Assembly: GCA_964614585.1 (NCBI GenBank)
Contig: CAZTLW010000028.1
Location: forward strand, 1-22,090
From: JAHEFX01 sp964614585
GTDB lineage: Bacteria > Actinomycetota > Acidimicrobiia > Spongiisociales > JAENVV01
DNA length: 22,090 bases
Direction: 5' to 3'
Shown: positions 1 through 8,351 of the stretch, in pieces
Layout of the letters: each line of letters begins with the position of its first letter
How positions within the stretch are numbered: the first letter of the stretch is position 1
The notes under the pieces: generated by a model
What the model was told of the DNA's origin: nothing
The model's database searches: none
Seen by the model: only the letters and a program-made list of their open reading frames with translations
Made by a program: the position numbers and the translations under genes

Positions 1-15
1 GGGGTCTCGGGCCAT
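1..15 (-). CDS. 5' end of a gene cut by the window edge (possible)
   Basis: Only five codons are visible, reading M-A-R-D-P from an ATG at 15-13 toward the left edge. The call rests on the promoter geometry. A TACCCT box on the minus strand (29-24) lies 8 nt before the ATG, exactly as at the flavin reductase gene of this window (TACCCT, 8 nt, ATG). There is no Shine-Dalgarno sequence, which fits a leaderless start. The product cannot be named. The gene would lie downstream of dapE in the same direction, with the insertion sequence between them. The ATG could also be chance. Confidence 0.4.
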
Positions 16-23
16 GGCGGAGG

Positions 24-29
24 AGGGTA
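24..29 (-). promoter_or_regulatory. Leaderless-type -10 box before the edge gene
   Basis: TACCCT on the minus strand, 8 nt from an ATG. It fits the TAnnnT pattern used at most operon heads in this window. No clear -35 element is seen. Confidence 0.35.
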
Positions 30-64
30 CCGCCGACCACCGGATAGCCCTGCCGTGGATCGAC

Positions 65-85
65 TCGGGACGCGGGACGCGGGAG
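65..85 (+). repeat. Three-unit heptamer tandem repeat
   Basis: Three consecutive 7-bp units read tcgggac, gcgggac and gcgggag. This is a second short heptamer array close to the GGTACTC array. It is non-coding in any credible frame. Confidence 0.55.
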
Positions 86-92
86 CAACCAA

Positions 93-119
93 GGAGATCC
101 CCCCGGAGGGGGGATCTCC
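93..119. terminator. Perfect 12-bp hairpin, possible terminator
   Basis: Arms at 93-104 (ggagatcccccc) and 108-119 (ggggggatctcc) are exact reverse complements around a 3-nt gga loop. The stem is very stable. No T-tract follows on either strand, so it is at best a non-canonical intrinsic terminator. It sits on the far side of the IS from dapE and may once have ended the dapE transcript. It could instead be a dispersed intergenic palindrome. Confidence 0.5.
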
Positions 120-133
120 CGGAACCGTTACCC

Positions 134-160
134 AGTACCCGGTACTCGGTACTCGGTACT
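134..160 (+). repeat. GGTACTC heptamer array, left of the IS
   Basis: The units are agtaccc, ggtactc, ggtactc and ggtact, ending exactly at the IS left terminus. The array resumes at 1563 on the other side of the IS. The last 13 bases here (148-160) are identical to 1563-1575. The insertion therefore lies inside, or duplicated part of, a pre-existing array. Confidence 0.8.
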
Positions 161-186
161 GGCAAACCGCCACGGCATCGTTGACG
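161..186 (+). repeat. IS left terminal inverted repeat, 26 bp
   Basis: It begins ggcaaaccgccacgg and is an exact reverse complement of 1537-1562. The outer 13-bp site lies at 174-186. An inner copy lies at 211-223 (ggcatcgtttacg), 37 bp further in, with one changed base. Confidence 0.9.
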
Positions 187-218
187 CGTTGTAGAAGGTC
201 TATGCCGCCGGGCATCGT

Positions 219-1475
219 TTACGCGTGGTGGTAGATGCTGTGGGGTTGGGGCGGGTAGAAGGGCTGCTTGATGGGGTGCCGGATCGGGTAGCGGTGGGTG
301 GTGATCGTTGTGCCGTGGTGGCGGATGGTGAGGGTGGCATCGGCGGTGGTGATCGAGGCGATGGTGAGCGCGCCGTTGTCGAGGTCGATAGGCCACTGGT
401 GGTGGGCAATGGTGATGTGGCGGTTGTGGACTCGTCGCAGGAAGGTGATGCGTCCTTCGGTGAGGGGGATGTGGAGTCGCCCGTTGGAGTCTTGGTGGTC
501 GGCGATGAAGATGGCTGGTGGCCAGGTCAGTTCGTCGCGGTGGCGTTCGATGAGGTCATTGGGGTGTCGGGTGCCGTAGATGGCGGGATCGAGGATGGCT
601 CGTCGGTGCAGGGCCCAATGGTTGAACTGGTCGGTGTGGGCAGCAAGCTGTTCGAGGGTGTCGTAGTGGTGTTGGGCGATGGTGCGTTCTTGCCACAGGT
701 TGTTGAAGTTCTCGACCCCGTTGGTGAATCCGAGCTCATACGGGGGTGAGACAACGGGTTCTACCCCGAACAACAGGCAGGCTCGGATGAGCAGGGTCCA
801 TGGGTTGTTGAGGTGGCTGGTCTTGGAGAATGCGTTGTCGATGCTGATTGCGCCGGGGATCGATAGGACCGGCCAGGCGTGTTCGGTCAGGTACTCGACC
901 ACGTTGATGATCTTGCGTTGCTGGTACTGGCGGGCGATCCCGCCGCGAGATCCCATATCGACGAGTTGAAGTGAGTTGTATCGGACTCCGCCTTCGAGAT
1001 ACCGGTTCTGCACCCAGTCTGTCTGTTGCCAGATCCCTGGGACCGGCGGGATCGTGGGGAGCGGCAGTTTCGGGACCGTGGACCGTGACCGCTTCTTGGA
1101 CTTGGGTCTCGTCACCCCAGCGATGGTGAGGATGCGTTCGATGGAACGCACCGATGGCAGGTTGGCAACACCGTCGTGTTCCATCTCTGAGAGGATCGCC
1201 AACCCACCGATCGACGCCACCGGGTCATCGGTGAGCCGTTCGCGATACGTCAGCACCATCTCGATCATCTCGTCGGGCACCGGAGTGAACGACGATGACG
1301 ATGCCCGAGACCGATCCTCGAGGCCTTCCCCAGCAGCGTGGCGGCGAAGCCACTTCGACAGCCACTGGCGTGAGCGGCCAACCCGACGCGCAGCGTCGCT
1401 GACCGTCAAACCCTCAACCCGGACCAGCCGAATCGCCTCAGCACGGCGATCCCGCTCCGCCTCGAACTCTGCCAC
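219..1475 (-). CDS. DDE-type transposase (rve integrase core) of the IS
   Basis: The product is a 418-residue cut-and-paste or copy-type transposase that would act on the IS ends. Residues about 10-55 form a helix-turn-helix (GLTVSDAARRVGRSRQWLSKW) followed by a DRSRA stretch, typical of IS481-like N-termini. The integrase core spans roughly 140-300. The likely catalytic triad is D153 (QQTDWV), D213 (SIDNAF) and E255 (NGVENFN). The GTG start at 1475 is preceded by a good Shine-Dalgarno (GGGAGG). The frame is open throughout, so the enzyme looks functional. The stop TAA at 221-219 falls inside the inner left-end repeat, where a single base differs from the other three repeat copies. The family name is inferred from motifs, not from a search. 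Confidence 0.88.
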   Translation of the reverse strand: MAEFEAERDRRAEAIRLVRVEGLTVSDAARRVGRSRQWLSKWLRRHAAGEGLEDRSRASSSSFTPVPDEMIEMVLTYRERLTDDPVASIGGLAILSEMEHDGVANLPSVRSIERILTIAGVTRPKSKKRSRSTVPKLPLPTIPPVPGIWQQTDWVQNRYLEGGVRYNSLQLVDMGSRGGIARQYQQRKIINVVEYLTEHAWPVLSIPGAISIDNAFSKTSHLNNPWTLLIRACLLFGVEPVVSPPYELGFTNGVENFNNLWQERTIAQHHYDTLEQLAAHTDQFNHWALHRRAILDPAIYGTRHPNDLIERHRDELTWPPAIFIADHQDSNGRLHIPLTEGRITFLRRVHNRHITIAHHQWPIDLDNGALTIASITTADATLTIRHHGTTITTHRYPIRHPIKQPFYPPQPHSIYHHA

Positions 1476-1536
1476 CAGACCCTCCCGAATCGACCGGAAG
1501 AATCATCCACCGCGTCAACGATGCCTGGCGGAAACC

Positions 1537-1562
1537 CGTCAACGATGCCGTGGCGGTTTGCC
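1537..1562 (-). repeat. IS right terminal inverted repeat, 26 bp
   Basis: Exact reverse complement of 161-186. The outer 13-bp site is at 1537-1549 and an inner identical copy is at 1513-1525, 24 bp away. The spacing differs from the 37 bp at the left end, so the two ends are not equivalent. Confidence 0.9.
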
Positions 1563-1590
1563 GGTACTCGGTACTCAGTACTCGGTACGG
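1563..1590 (+). repeat. GGTACTC heptamer array, right of the IS
   Basis: The units are ggtactc, ggtactc, agtactc and ggtacgg, starting directly at the IS right terminus. It continues the array at 134-160. Each unit contains the palindrome GTAC. Confidence 0.8.
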
Positions 1591-1603
1591 CGCCGCAGGC
1601 GCC
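1589..1603. terminator. Small GGCGCC hairpin abutting the dapE stop
   Basis: ggcgcc, gca, ggcgcc forms a 6-bp stem that ends one base before the dapE stop codon. No T-tract follows, so a terminator role is only inferred from position. Confidence 0.3.
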
Positions 1604-2647
1604 CTACGACACCAACCAGCGGCGGAGCACGTCGAAGGCGACGTCGAGGTTGGCGATGGGGACGCTCTCGGCGAGTTGGTGGGCGAGCGCCGTCTCGCCG
1701 GGCCCGTAGTTCACCGCCGCCACGCCGAACTCGGCGAGGCGGGCGACGTCGGTCCAGCCCTGCTTGGGATGGATCGGGGCGCCGCTCACCGCCTCGAGGC
1801 GGTCGAGGTGTGGGTTGCCACTGGGGACCGGGCCCGCCGGCGCCCGGTCGACGAACTCGAGGCGGTCGACGACGTCGCCGACGATGGCCCGGAACCGCGC
1901 CTCGGCCTCGTCGACCGTGAGCGTGGGCGGGAAGCGGTAGGAGACGTTCACCCAGAAGTCCTTGGGGATGACGTTGCGGGAGACCCCGCCCTCGGCCATG
2001 GTGGCGCTCATCACCTCGCGGAAGACGAGGCCGTCGACCTCGGTGTCGAGCGGCTCCCGCTCGGCGAGGCGGGCGAGCAGGGCGACGGACCGATGGATGG
2101 CGTTCTCGCCCAGCCACGGACGGGCCGAGTGGGCGGACCGGCCCTCGAAGTGGCAGCGGACGTTCATGGCCCCGTTGCAGCCGACCTCGAGTTGGAGATC
2201 GGTCGGCTCGCAGACGACGGCGAACTCGGCCCCGGTCAGCCAGGGTTCGGCGGCGAGCACCGTGCCGAGTTGGTTGTCCTGGATCGGGCCCTCCTCCCGG
2301 TCGTAGAACACGCCCACGACGTCGTACGGACCCGCCGCCACCGACTCGTCCTCGAGCAGGTGCAACATCACCGCCAGACCGGACTTCATGTCGCTGGCGC
2401 CGAGGCCGTGGAGGCGGCCGTCGTCGTCGACCGTCGCCGGCCCCTGGCCCTGGTGGGGCACCGTGTCGAGGTGGCCGACCAACAGCACGAGCGGCCGGCC
2501 CGTCCACTCCCCCACCACCAACCCGTTGCCATGGCGCCGGAGCGGGCGGTCGGCGAGGCGGTGGGCGACGGCGTCGGCGATGACCTCCTCGTGGCCGTAC
2601 GGCGAGGGGATGTCGATGAGCCACGCGAGGGTGTCGGCGAGTGTCAC
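1604..2647 (-). CDS. dapE: Succinyl-diaminopimelate desuccinylase
   Basis: A cytoplasmic M20-family metallohydrolase of 347 residues, the usual size for DapE. It removes succinate from N-succinyl-LL-diaminopimelate in the lysine and peptidoglycan pathway. Visible motifs are the zinc-binding GHLDTVP (H59, D61), GLGASDMKSG (D86 as bridging ligand), and YDREEG with the catalytic E118/E119. The dimerisation domain lies at about 165-275. The GTG start at 2647 is chosen because the product begins MTLADTLAWLIDIPS, as in DapE proteins, and because a TACGCT -10 box lies 8 nt upstream. dapD and dapC lie 3.6 kb away on the same strand but are not contiguous. The IS sits 41 bp past the stop and does not disrupt the gene. 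Assignment to DapE rather than another M20 peptidase is supported by the dap genes nearby. Confidence 0.88.
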   Translation of the reverse strand: MTLADTLAWLIDIPSPYGHEEVIADAVAHRLADRPLRRHGNGLVVGEWTGRPLVLLVGHLDTVPHQGQGPATVDDDGRLHGLGASDMKSGLAVMLHLLEDESVAAGPYDVVGVFYDREEGPIQDNQLGTVLAAEPWLTGAEFAVVCEPTDLQLEVGCNGAMNVRCHFEGRSAHSARPWLGENAIHRSVALLARLAEREPLDTEVDGLVFREVMSATMAEGGVSRNVIPKDFWVNVSYRFPPTLTVDEAEARFRAIVGDVVDRLEFVDRAPAGPVPSGNPHLDRLEAVSGAPIHPKQGWTDVARLAEFGVAAVNYGPGETALAHQLAESVPIANLDVAFDVLRRWLVS

Positions 2648-2655
2648 GACGGGCG

Positions 2656-2661
2656 AGCGTA
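2656..2661 (-). promoter_or_regulatory. dapE leaderless-type -10 box
   Basis: TACGCT on the minus strand lies 8 nt before the GTG at 2647. There is no Shine-Dalgarno. It is divergent from the promoter at 2694-2699. Confidence 0.55.
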
Positions 2662-2693
2662 CCGTCCGGGCCGCGCCAGCTCGGGCGAGTCCC

Positions 2694-2699
2694 TAGATT
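2694..2699 (+). promoter_or_regulatory. -10 box of the nucleotidyltransferase gene
   Basis: TAGATT lies 7 nt before the ATG at 2707, with no Shine-Dalgarno. This decides the start at 2707 over the in-frame GTG at 2641, which would overlap the dapE start. Confidence 0.6.
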
Positions 2700-2706
2700 C
2701 GGGGCC

Positions 2707-3402
2707 ATGCCCACCCGCCAACCCTGGAAACCCGTCGTCCTCCGACTCGTGAACGGCCGCTACGAATCGGCCGTCGCCGCCACCGCGTTCGGCTCGCCCG
2801 TGCGCGGTGAGGACAAGGAACACACCGACATCGACCTGGTCGTCGTCGGTCCCATCGAGGGAGCGCCCAAGCGCGAATCCCTCGTGTTCGACGGCTGGCC
2901 GCTCGAGATCCACGTCCACACCGCCGACTCGCTGTGGGAGACCGCCACCCGAGACGCCATCCATCGACGCGCCTCCCTCCCCTACGTCTACGTCAACGGG
3001 GAGAGCCTGTTCGACCGGGACGGCAGCGGCGGCACGCTCCGCAGCCGTCTCCAGGAGCTGCTCGACGAAGGGCCGCCCCCGGTCACCGACGCCGAGCTGA
3101 CGGTCTTCCGATACCGGATCACCGACGGGATCTCCGACCTCTCCGACCCCCGCCCGCTCGGCGAGGTGCTGTTCTCGGCCGCCCGCCTGGTCTGGGCACT
3201 GACCGAGTTCGTCCTCGCCGCAAACGGCTCCTGGGTCGGCGAGGGCAAGGCGATGCATCGCAATCTCGTCACCGTCGACGCCGACTTCGCCGACGAGCTC
3301 GCCCAGGCCTGGGCCACCGTCGCCGAGGATCCCCGACCCCTCATCGACCTCGCCGACCGGACCCTCGAGCCGCACGGCGGACGACTCTTCGACAGCCGGT
3401 AG
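2707..3402 (+). CDS. Nucleotidyltransferase-fold domain protein
   Basis: A 231-residue protein with the polymerase-beta-type nucleotidyltransferase signature near the N-terminus: FGSPVRG at 28-34 (GS motif), then TDIDLVV with D41 and D43. A candidate third carboxylate is E67 in LEIHVH. Proteins of this fold transfer nucleotides to antibiotics, proteins or RNA. Which substrate is used here cannot be told. The C-terminal half (about 115-230) is helical and resembles the extra domain that follows the catalytic core in stand-alone members. No HEPN partner gene follows, which argues against a MntA-HepT toxin-antitoxin pair. It is divergent from dapE and has its own leaderless-type promoter. Confidence 0.75.
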   Translation: MPTRQPWKPVVLRLVNGRYESAVAATAFGSPVRGEDKEHTDIDLVVVGPIEGAPKRESLVFDGWPLEIHVHTADSLWETATRDAIHRRASLPYVYVNGESLFDRDGSGGTLRSRLQELLDEGPPPVTDAELTVFRYRITDGISDLSDPRPLGEVLFSAARLVWALTEFVLAANGSWVGEGKAMHRNLVTVDADFADELAQAWATVAEDPRPLIDLADRTLEPHGGRLFDSR

Positions 3403-3421
3403 CGGCGCAGCACCGGCACCC

Positions 3422-3443
3422 CGGCCGACGCCCCCGTCGGCCG
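3422..3443. promoter_or_regulatory. Perfect inverted repeat abutting the regulator promoter
   Basis: cggccgac (3422-3429) and gtcggccg (3436-3443) are exact inverted arms with a 6-nt spacer. The right arm touches the TAGGCT -10 box. It could be an operator, possibly for autoregulation by the downstream response regulator. It could also be the terminator hairpin of the upstream gene, which stops 19 nt earlier. Confidence 0.5.
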
Positions 3444-3449
3444 TAGGCT
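3444..3449 (+). promoter_or_regulatory. -10 box of the two-component operon
   Basis: TAGGCT lies 6 nt before the GTG at 3456, giving a leaderless-type start. Confidence 0.6.
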
Positions 3450-3455
3450 GGCGCC

Positions 3456-4132
<677 letters not shown>

Positions 4133-4136
<4 letters not shown>

Positions 4137-5329
4137 GGGCCTCCGTCCTGGCCGCCACGGCCCTCGTGGTGGCCTCGGTCGTCCTCTTCGAGCTGACCCA
4201 GGACCCCACCGGGCCGGACCGGCTCCGGCTCCTCGCGGTCGTCGCCGGCGCCGGGATCCTCGCCCTCGGGCTCCGCTGGCTGCTCGACCGGGTGTCGGGC
4301 CGCCTGCGGTCGCTGCCGCTGCTGCTCGGCGTCCCGGCGATCGGCTCGCTCGTGGTCGTCGCCGCCGCCGTCACCCTCGCGGCCGCCGGCATGGTGCTCG
4401 ACACCCCGCAGCTCCCGGTGGTCTTCGTGGCGATCGGCCTCGGCGCCGGCCTCGCCATCCTGGCCACGGCAGTGGTCGCCCGTCGGGCCGTGGCGGACCT
4501 CGGCGCCGTCGTGGACGTGGCGGTGCGGGTCGGCGACGGCGAGCTCGGGCGACGGACCGGCGTCGACCGCGCCGACGAGATCGGCGACCTCGCCCGGGCG
4601 GTGGACCGGATGGTCGACCGGCTCGAGGACGCCGCCGCCACCCGGGAGGCCGACCAGGCGGCCCGCCGAGAGTTCCTCGCCTCCGTCGGCCACGACCTGC
4701 GCACGCCGCTCACCGCCATCACCGTCGCCGCCGAGGCCCTGGCCGACGGCGTGGTCGACGATCCCGACCGCTACCTCGCCACGATCGTCGCCCAGGCCGC
4801 CACCATGGAGCGGCTCGTGGCCGACGTCACGACGCTCACGACCCTCGACGCCGGTGGGGTGTCCGCCACCCCCACGGACGTGGTGGAGCTCGTCGACGAG
4901 ACCATCGAGGCGATGGGACCGATCGCCGACGGCCGCGGCGTGGCCGTGGTGGGCAACGTCGACGGCGCCCCCATCTGGCCACTCGACGCCCACGCCATGG
5001 GGCGGATGCTGCGCAATCTCGTCGACAACGCCGTGAAGCACGCGCCGGTCGGTTCGATCGTCACGGTCTCGGGACGGGTGGTCGACGGGGAGCTCGTCGT
5101 CGCGGTCCACGACGAGGGACCCGGCTTCCCGCCCGAGCTCGCCCAGCGGGCCTTCGATCGCTTCGTCACCGGCGACCCGGCCCGCCGGGCGGAGGGATTC
5201 GGGCTGGGCCTCACCATCGCCCGCTCGGTGGCCGAGGCCCACGGCGGGCGGATCGGGATCGGCCCCGGCCCGGGCGGCACCGTGGTGGCCCACCTGCCGG
5301 GTCGTCCACCCACGCCGGCCGGTCCGTAG
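4133..5329 (+). CDS. Membrane sensor histidine kinase
   Basis: A 398-residue kinase, partner of the preceding regulator. Hydrophobic segments lie at about 5-20, 32-50, 60-87 and 93-116, so most of the sensor part is membrane-embedded with little room for an extracellular domain. A HAMP-like stretch follows (about 117-170). The dimerisation helix contains ASVGHDLRTPL with phosphorylatable H187. The ATP-binding domain has the N-box RNLVDNAVKH (N295, N299), the G1 box DEGPG (327-331) and the G2 box GFGLGL (355-360). All catalytic motifs are intact. It starts on GTG overlapping the regulator stop. The signal sensed is unknown. Confidence 0.92.
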
Positions 5330-5337
5330 GGGGAGCG

Positions 5338-6244
5338 ATGCTCGACCTCGTCAGACGGCGGGTGACCGCGGCCACGACCGACCCCTTCGGCCACGCCGAC
5401 TACCCGCTCGCCAACAGTCTCGACCACGCCCCCGACCCGGGTCTCTTCGGCCCGGGGTCGATCTCGTGGGAGGTCCTCGGTGACACCGCCGCCTTCGTCG
5501 GCGGGGTCCGGGGGCTGCTCATCCAAGCCGCCCACCCCGAGGTGGTCGCCGGGGTCCACGACCACAGCCGGTACCGCGAGGACCCGTTGGGGCGGCTCAG
5601 CCGGACGTCCGCCTACGTGACCGCCACGACCTATGGGGCGATGCCGGAAGTGGAGGCGGCGGTGCGCTTCGTGCGCCGGGCCCACCGGCCGGTCGCCGGC
5701 ATGTCCCACCGGGGCCGGCCGTACTCGGCGGGCGATCCCGGCATGGCGGCGTGGGTCCACAACGCCCTCACCGACTCCTTCCTGCGGGCGTTCCAGGTGT
5801 ACGGCTCCCGCCGGCTGTCGGAGGACGAGGCGGATCGCTTCGTCGCCGAGCAGACCCGGGTGGGGGCGCTCCTCGACGCCGACCCGATGCCCTCGACGGC
5901 CCGGGAGCTGGCGGCCTGGGTGGCGGGCCACCCGGAGGTGGGGACCTCGCCCGGGATGGCCGAGGCGGTCGGGTTCCTGCGCGACCCGCCGTTGCGCCCG
6001 ACCCAACGCGCCGGCTACGCCGCCCTGTTCACCGCTGCGGTGGCGATCCTCCCGGTGCGGATCCGCGAGACACTCGGCGTGGGACCGGCTCCCGGCGGCG
6101 AGGCGATCGGCCGGGCCACCGTGGCCGGCCTGCGCTGGGCACTCGGGTCGTCACCGAGTTGGCACCTGGCCCTCGTCCGCACCGGCGCCCCGGTGCCCGA
6201 GGGCCGGTTCATCCAGCCGCTGCCGGCCGACCTCTCGAACGGGC

Positions 6245-6255
<11 letters not shown>
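5338..6255 (+). CDS. MpaB-family oxygenase (DUF2236)
   Basis: A 305-residue protein with the pattern of MpaB/latex-clearing-protein-like oxygenases, which are haem-binding. Visible features are HDHSRYREDPLGRL and RTSAYVTATTYG (about 81-100), an H-R-P-V-x-G segment, and YSAGDPGMAAWVHNALTDSF (about 125-145), rich in the conserved R and H residues of the family. The substrate cannot be deduced; in other organisms members act on mycophenolic acid intermediates or polyisoprene. It starts 8 bp after the kinase stop with a GGGGAG ribosome site, so it likely belongs to the two-component operon. Its last 11 bp overlap the convergent dapD gene. Confidence 0.8.
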
Positions 6256-7032
<777 letters not shown>

Positions 7033-7051
<19 letters not shown>

Positions 7052-8181
7052 GCTCGGATCTCCTCTCCCGCCCGCTCGCACTCGGCCACCGACGGCACCA
7101 GGGCGAGGCGGACGTGGCCCTCGCCCCCCGGCCCGAAGACCCGACCCGGGCTCACGACGATACGACGCTCCAGCAACCGGTCCGCAATGGCGACGTCGTC
7201 GTCGACGCGCACCCACAGGTACAAGCCGGCCCGAGAGCCCACCACCGGGTACCCGGCCGCCTCGAAGGCGGCTGCCAGGGCGGCCCGCTTGGCGGCGAAG
7301 ACCTCGTTGCGACGAGCCACGTGGGCGTCGTCGGCCCAGGCGGCCGCCGCGGCCGACTGCACGAACTCCGGGGGCACCGTGCCGGCGACCTGCTTGAGGA
7401 CCCGCATGGACTCCACCAGTCGGGCGTCGCCGACCATGGCCCCCACCCGATAGCCGGTCATCCCGTCACGCTTGGACGTGGACAGCAACGACACCACACC
7501 GGTGAGGTCGTCGTCGGCCACGTCGAGGACGGAGGTTGGTGGGCGGGCGCCGGGGTCGTGGACGTCGACGTAGCACTCGTCCGACGCCAGCCAGGCCCCG
7601 GCGGCGGCGGCAGCCTCGACGATGCGCACCAGCTCGGCCCGGTCGACCACCGTGCCGGCCGGGTTGTGCGGGGAGTTCACCCACGCGAGGACCACGTCGT
7701 CCCATCCCGTCCGCGCCAGCAGGTCGGCGTCGACCTCGAAGTCGCCCGCGAGTCGATAGGCACGGGGGGTGAGCCCGGCCAGGGATGCCGCCCGGCCGTA
7801 GACGGCGTAGCCGGGGGTGGGATGGAGCACCACCGCCCCGGGGTCGGGGCCCGAGACGACCATGGGCAGGTGGAAGACCGCCTCCTTGGAGCCGGCCGTG
7901 ATGACGACGTGGCGGTCGGCGTCGACCTGCCGGCCGAACCTCCGGGCGACGTAGTCCGCCACGGCCTGCCGGGCCTCGGCGGTGCCGGCGGCGACGGGGT
8001 AGGAGGACGAGAGACCGACCGATGCCAGCAGCGCCTCCCGGGCAACGGCCGGGGTCGGCTCGTCGGGGTCGCCGACCGAGAAGTCCATGAGGGGGCCCTC
8101 GGCCGCCAGGGCACGGGCCCGCTCGTGGAGGGCGGCGATCGGGGACGGCCCCAACCCGGTCAGCACGGGGTTTCGTCGCAT
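7033..8181 (-). CDS. dapC: Succinyldiaminopimelate aminotransferase
   Basis: A 382-residue fold-type I PLP aminotransferase that converts N-succinyl-2-amino-6-ketopimelate to N-succinyl-LL-diaminopimelate with glutamate as donor. Visible elements are YPVAAGTAEAR (substrate loop), NSPHNPAGTVV (N173 region), D201/Y204 in SDECYVDVH, and the PLP lysine K237 in STSKRDGMTGYR with R245 nearby. Specificity is inferred mainly from its overlap with dapD. The ATG at 8181 gives MRRNPVLTGLGPSPI and has a TAGGCT box 7 nt upstream. The same reading frame stays open far upstream (to 9861), but that extension is antisense to other genes and is rejected. Confidence 0.9.
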
Positions 8182-8188
8182 CGGCGAG

Positions 8189-8194
8189 AGCCTA
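8189..8194 (-). promoter_or_regulatory. dapC-dapD leaderless-type -10 box
   Basis: TAGGCT on the minus strand lies 7 nt before the dapC ATG. An intergenic palindrome begins 8 bp upstream of it. Confidence 0.6.
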
Positions 8195-8201
8195 CGGACT
8201 T

Positions 8202-8252
8202 CGTTCCTGTCGGCCCGGGCATCGCCCTGGCAGGCCCAGCCCGACAGGAACG
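8202..8252. repeat. Intergenic palindrome 1 (12-bp arms)
   Basis: cgttcctgtcgg (8202-8213) and ccgacaggaacg (8241-8252) are exact inverted arms. The 27-nt loop contains a smaller gggc-atc-gccc hairpin. The arms resemble those of two palindromes at 15176-15228 and 16338-16388, suggesting one dispersed family. It lies between the divergent dapC and RHH-DUF4097 promoters. Confidence 0.6.
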
Positions 8253-8286
8253 GGAGACGGCGCCCACGGACCTCGGAACCGGTCCC

Positions 8287-8315
8287 TTGACAGTGTGATG
8301 TCTTTGTGACATCAT
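8287..8315 (+). promoter_or_regulatory. Sigma70-like promoter of the RHH-DUF4097 operon
   Basis: TTGACA (8287-8292), a 17-nt spacer, then CATCAT (8310-8315) preceded by TGA as an extended -10. It is the only perfect -35 hexamer noticed at an operon head in this window. A leader of about 30 nt with a Shine-Dalgarno follows, unlike the leaderless neighbours. Confidence 0.55.
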
Positions 8316-8324
8316 TATGACATC
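8296..8324. promoter_or_regulatory. Three-half-site operator, 11-bp period
   Basis: TGATGTC (8296-8302), GACATCA (8308-8314) and a second TGACATC (8318-8324). The hexamer cores start at 8297, 8308 and 8319, an exact 11-bp step, with the first inverted. They cover the promoter spacer and -10. RHH proteins bind tandem or inverted short half-sites at about this spacing, so autoregulation by the RHH protein encoded downstream is the simplest inference. Confidence 0.6.
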
Positions 8325-8351
8325 GACCCGGAGCCAGACGAGGAGCACCCC

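Larger units (their letters stand above)
161..1562 (-). mobile_element. Complete insertion sequence, about 1.40 kb, rve/DDE type (IS481-like)
   Basis: The element is bounded by perfect 26-bp terminal inverted repeats (161-186 and 1537-1562) and holds one intact transposase on the minus strand. The G+C content is visibly lower than in the flanking genes, which suggests later arrival. Both ends carry two copies of a GGCATCGTTGACG-like site, probable transposase binding sites. The direct repeat ggtact flanks both ends (155-160 and 1563-1568). It may be a target duplication, but the surrounding heptamer array makes its length ambiguous. The family assignment is tentative: transposase architecture resembles IS481-like elements, but the element is longer than most of those. 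Confidence 0.85.

Noticed and set aside
225..749. Plus-strand frame opposite the transposase
   Set aside because: Repetitive Val/Gly/Asp composition. It is a mirror of the transposase codons with no ribosome site.
134..1590. CRISPR-like repeats formed by the GGTACTC units
   Set aside because: The units are 7 bp, directly abutting and without spacers; no cas genes are present.
2641..2706. Upstream GTG start for the nucleotidyltransferase gene
   Set aside because: It would overlap the dapE start and swallow both divergent promoters. The ATG at 2707 has a TAGATT box at the expected distance.
1550..2752. Long plus-strand frame opposite dapE
   Set aside because: Val/Asp/Gly-rich shadow translation with no recognisable motif. 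The minus strand encodes a full M20 peptidase.
2707..3402. MntA-HepT type toxin-antitoxin module
   Set aside because: The nucleotidyltransferase has a long C-terminal domain and the next gene is a response regulator, not a HEPN protein.
8202..8252. LexA/SOS box in the palindromes with GTTC/GAAC arms
   Set aside because: The GAAC and GTTC halves are too far apart and in the wrong order for a GAAC-N4-GTTC type box.
8202..8252. tRNA-like or cloverleaf RNA gene in palindrome 1
   Set aside because: There are no T-loop or anticodon-stem consensus bases, and the element is too short for a tRNA.
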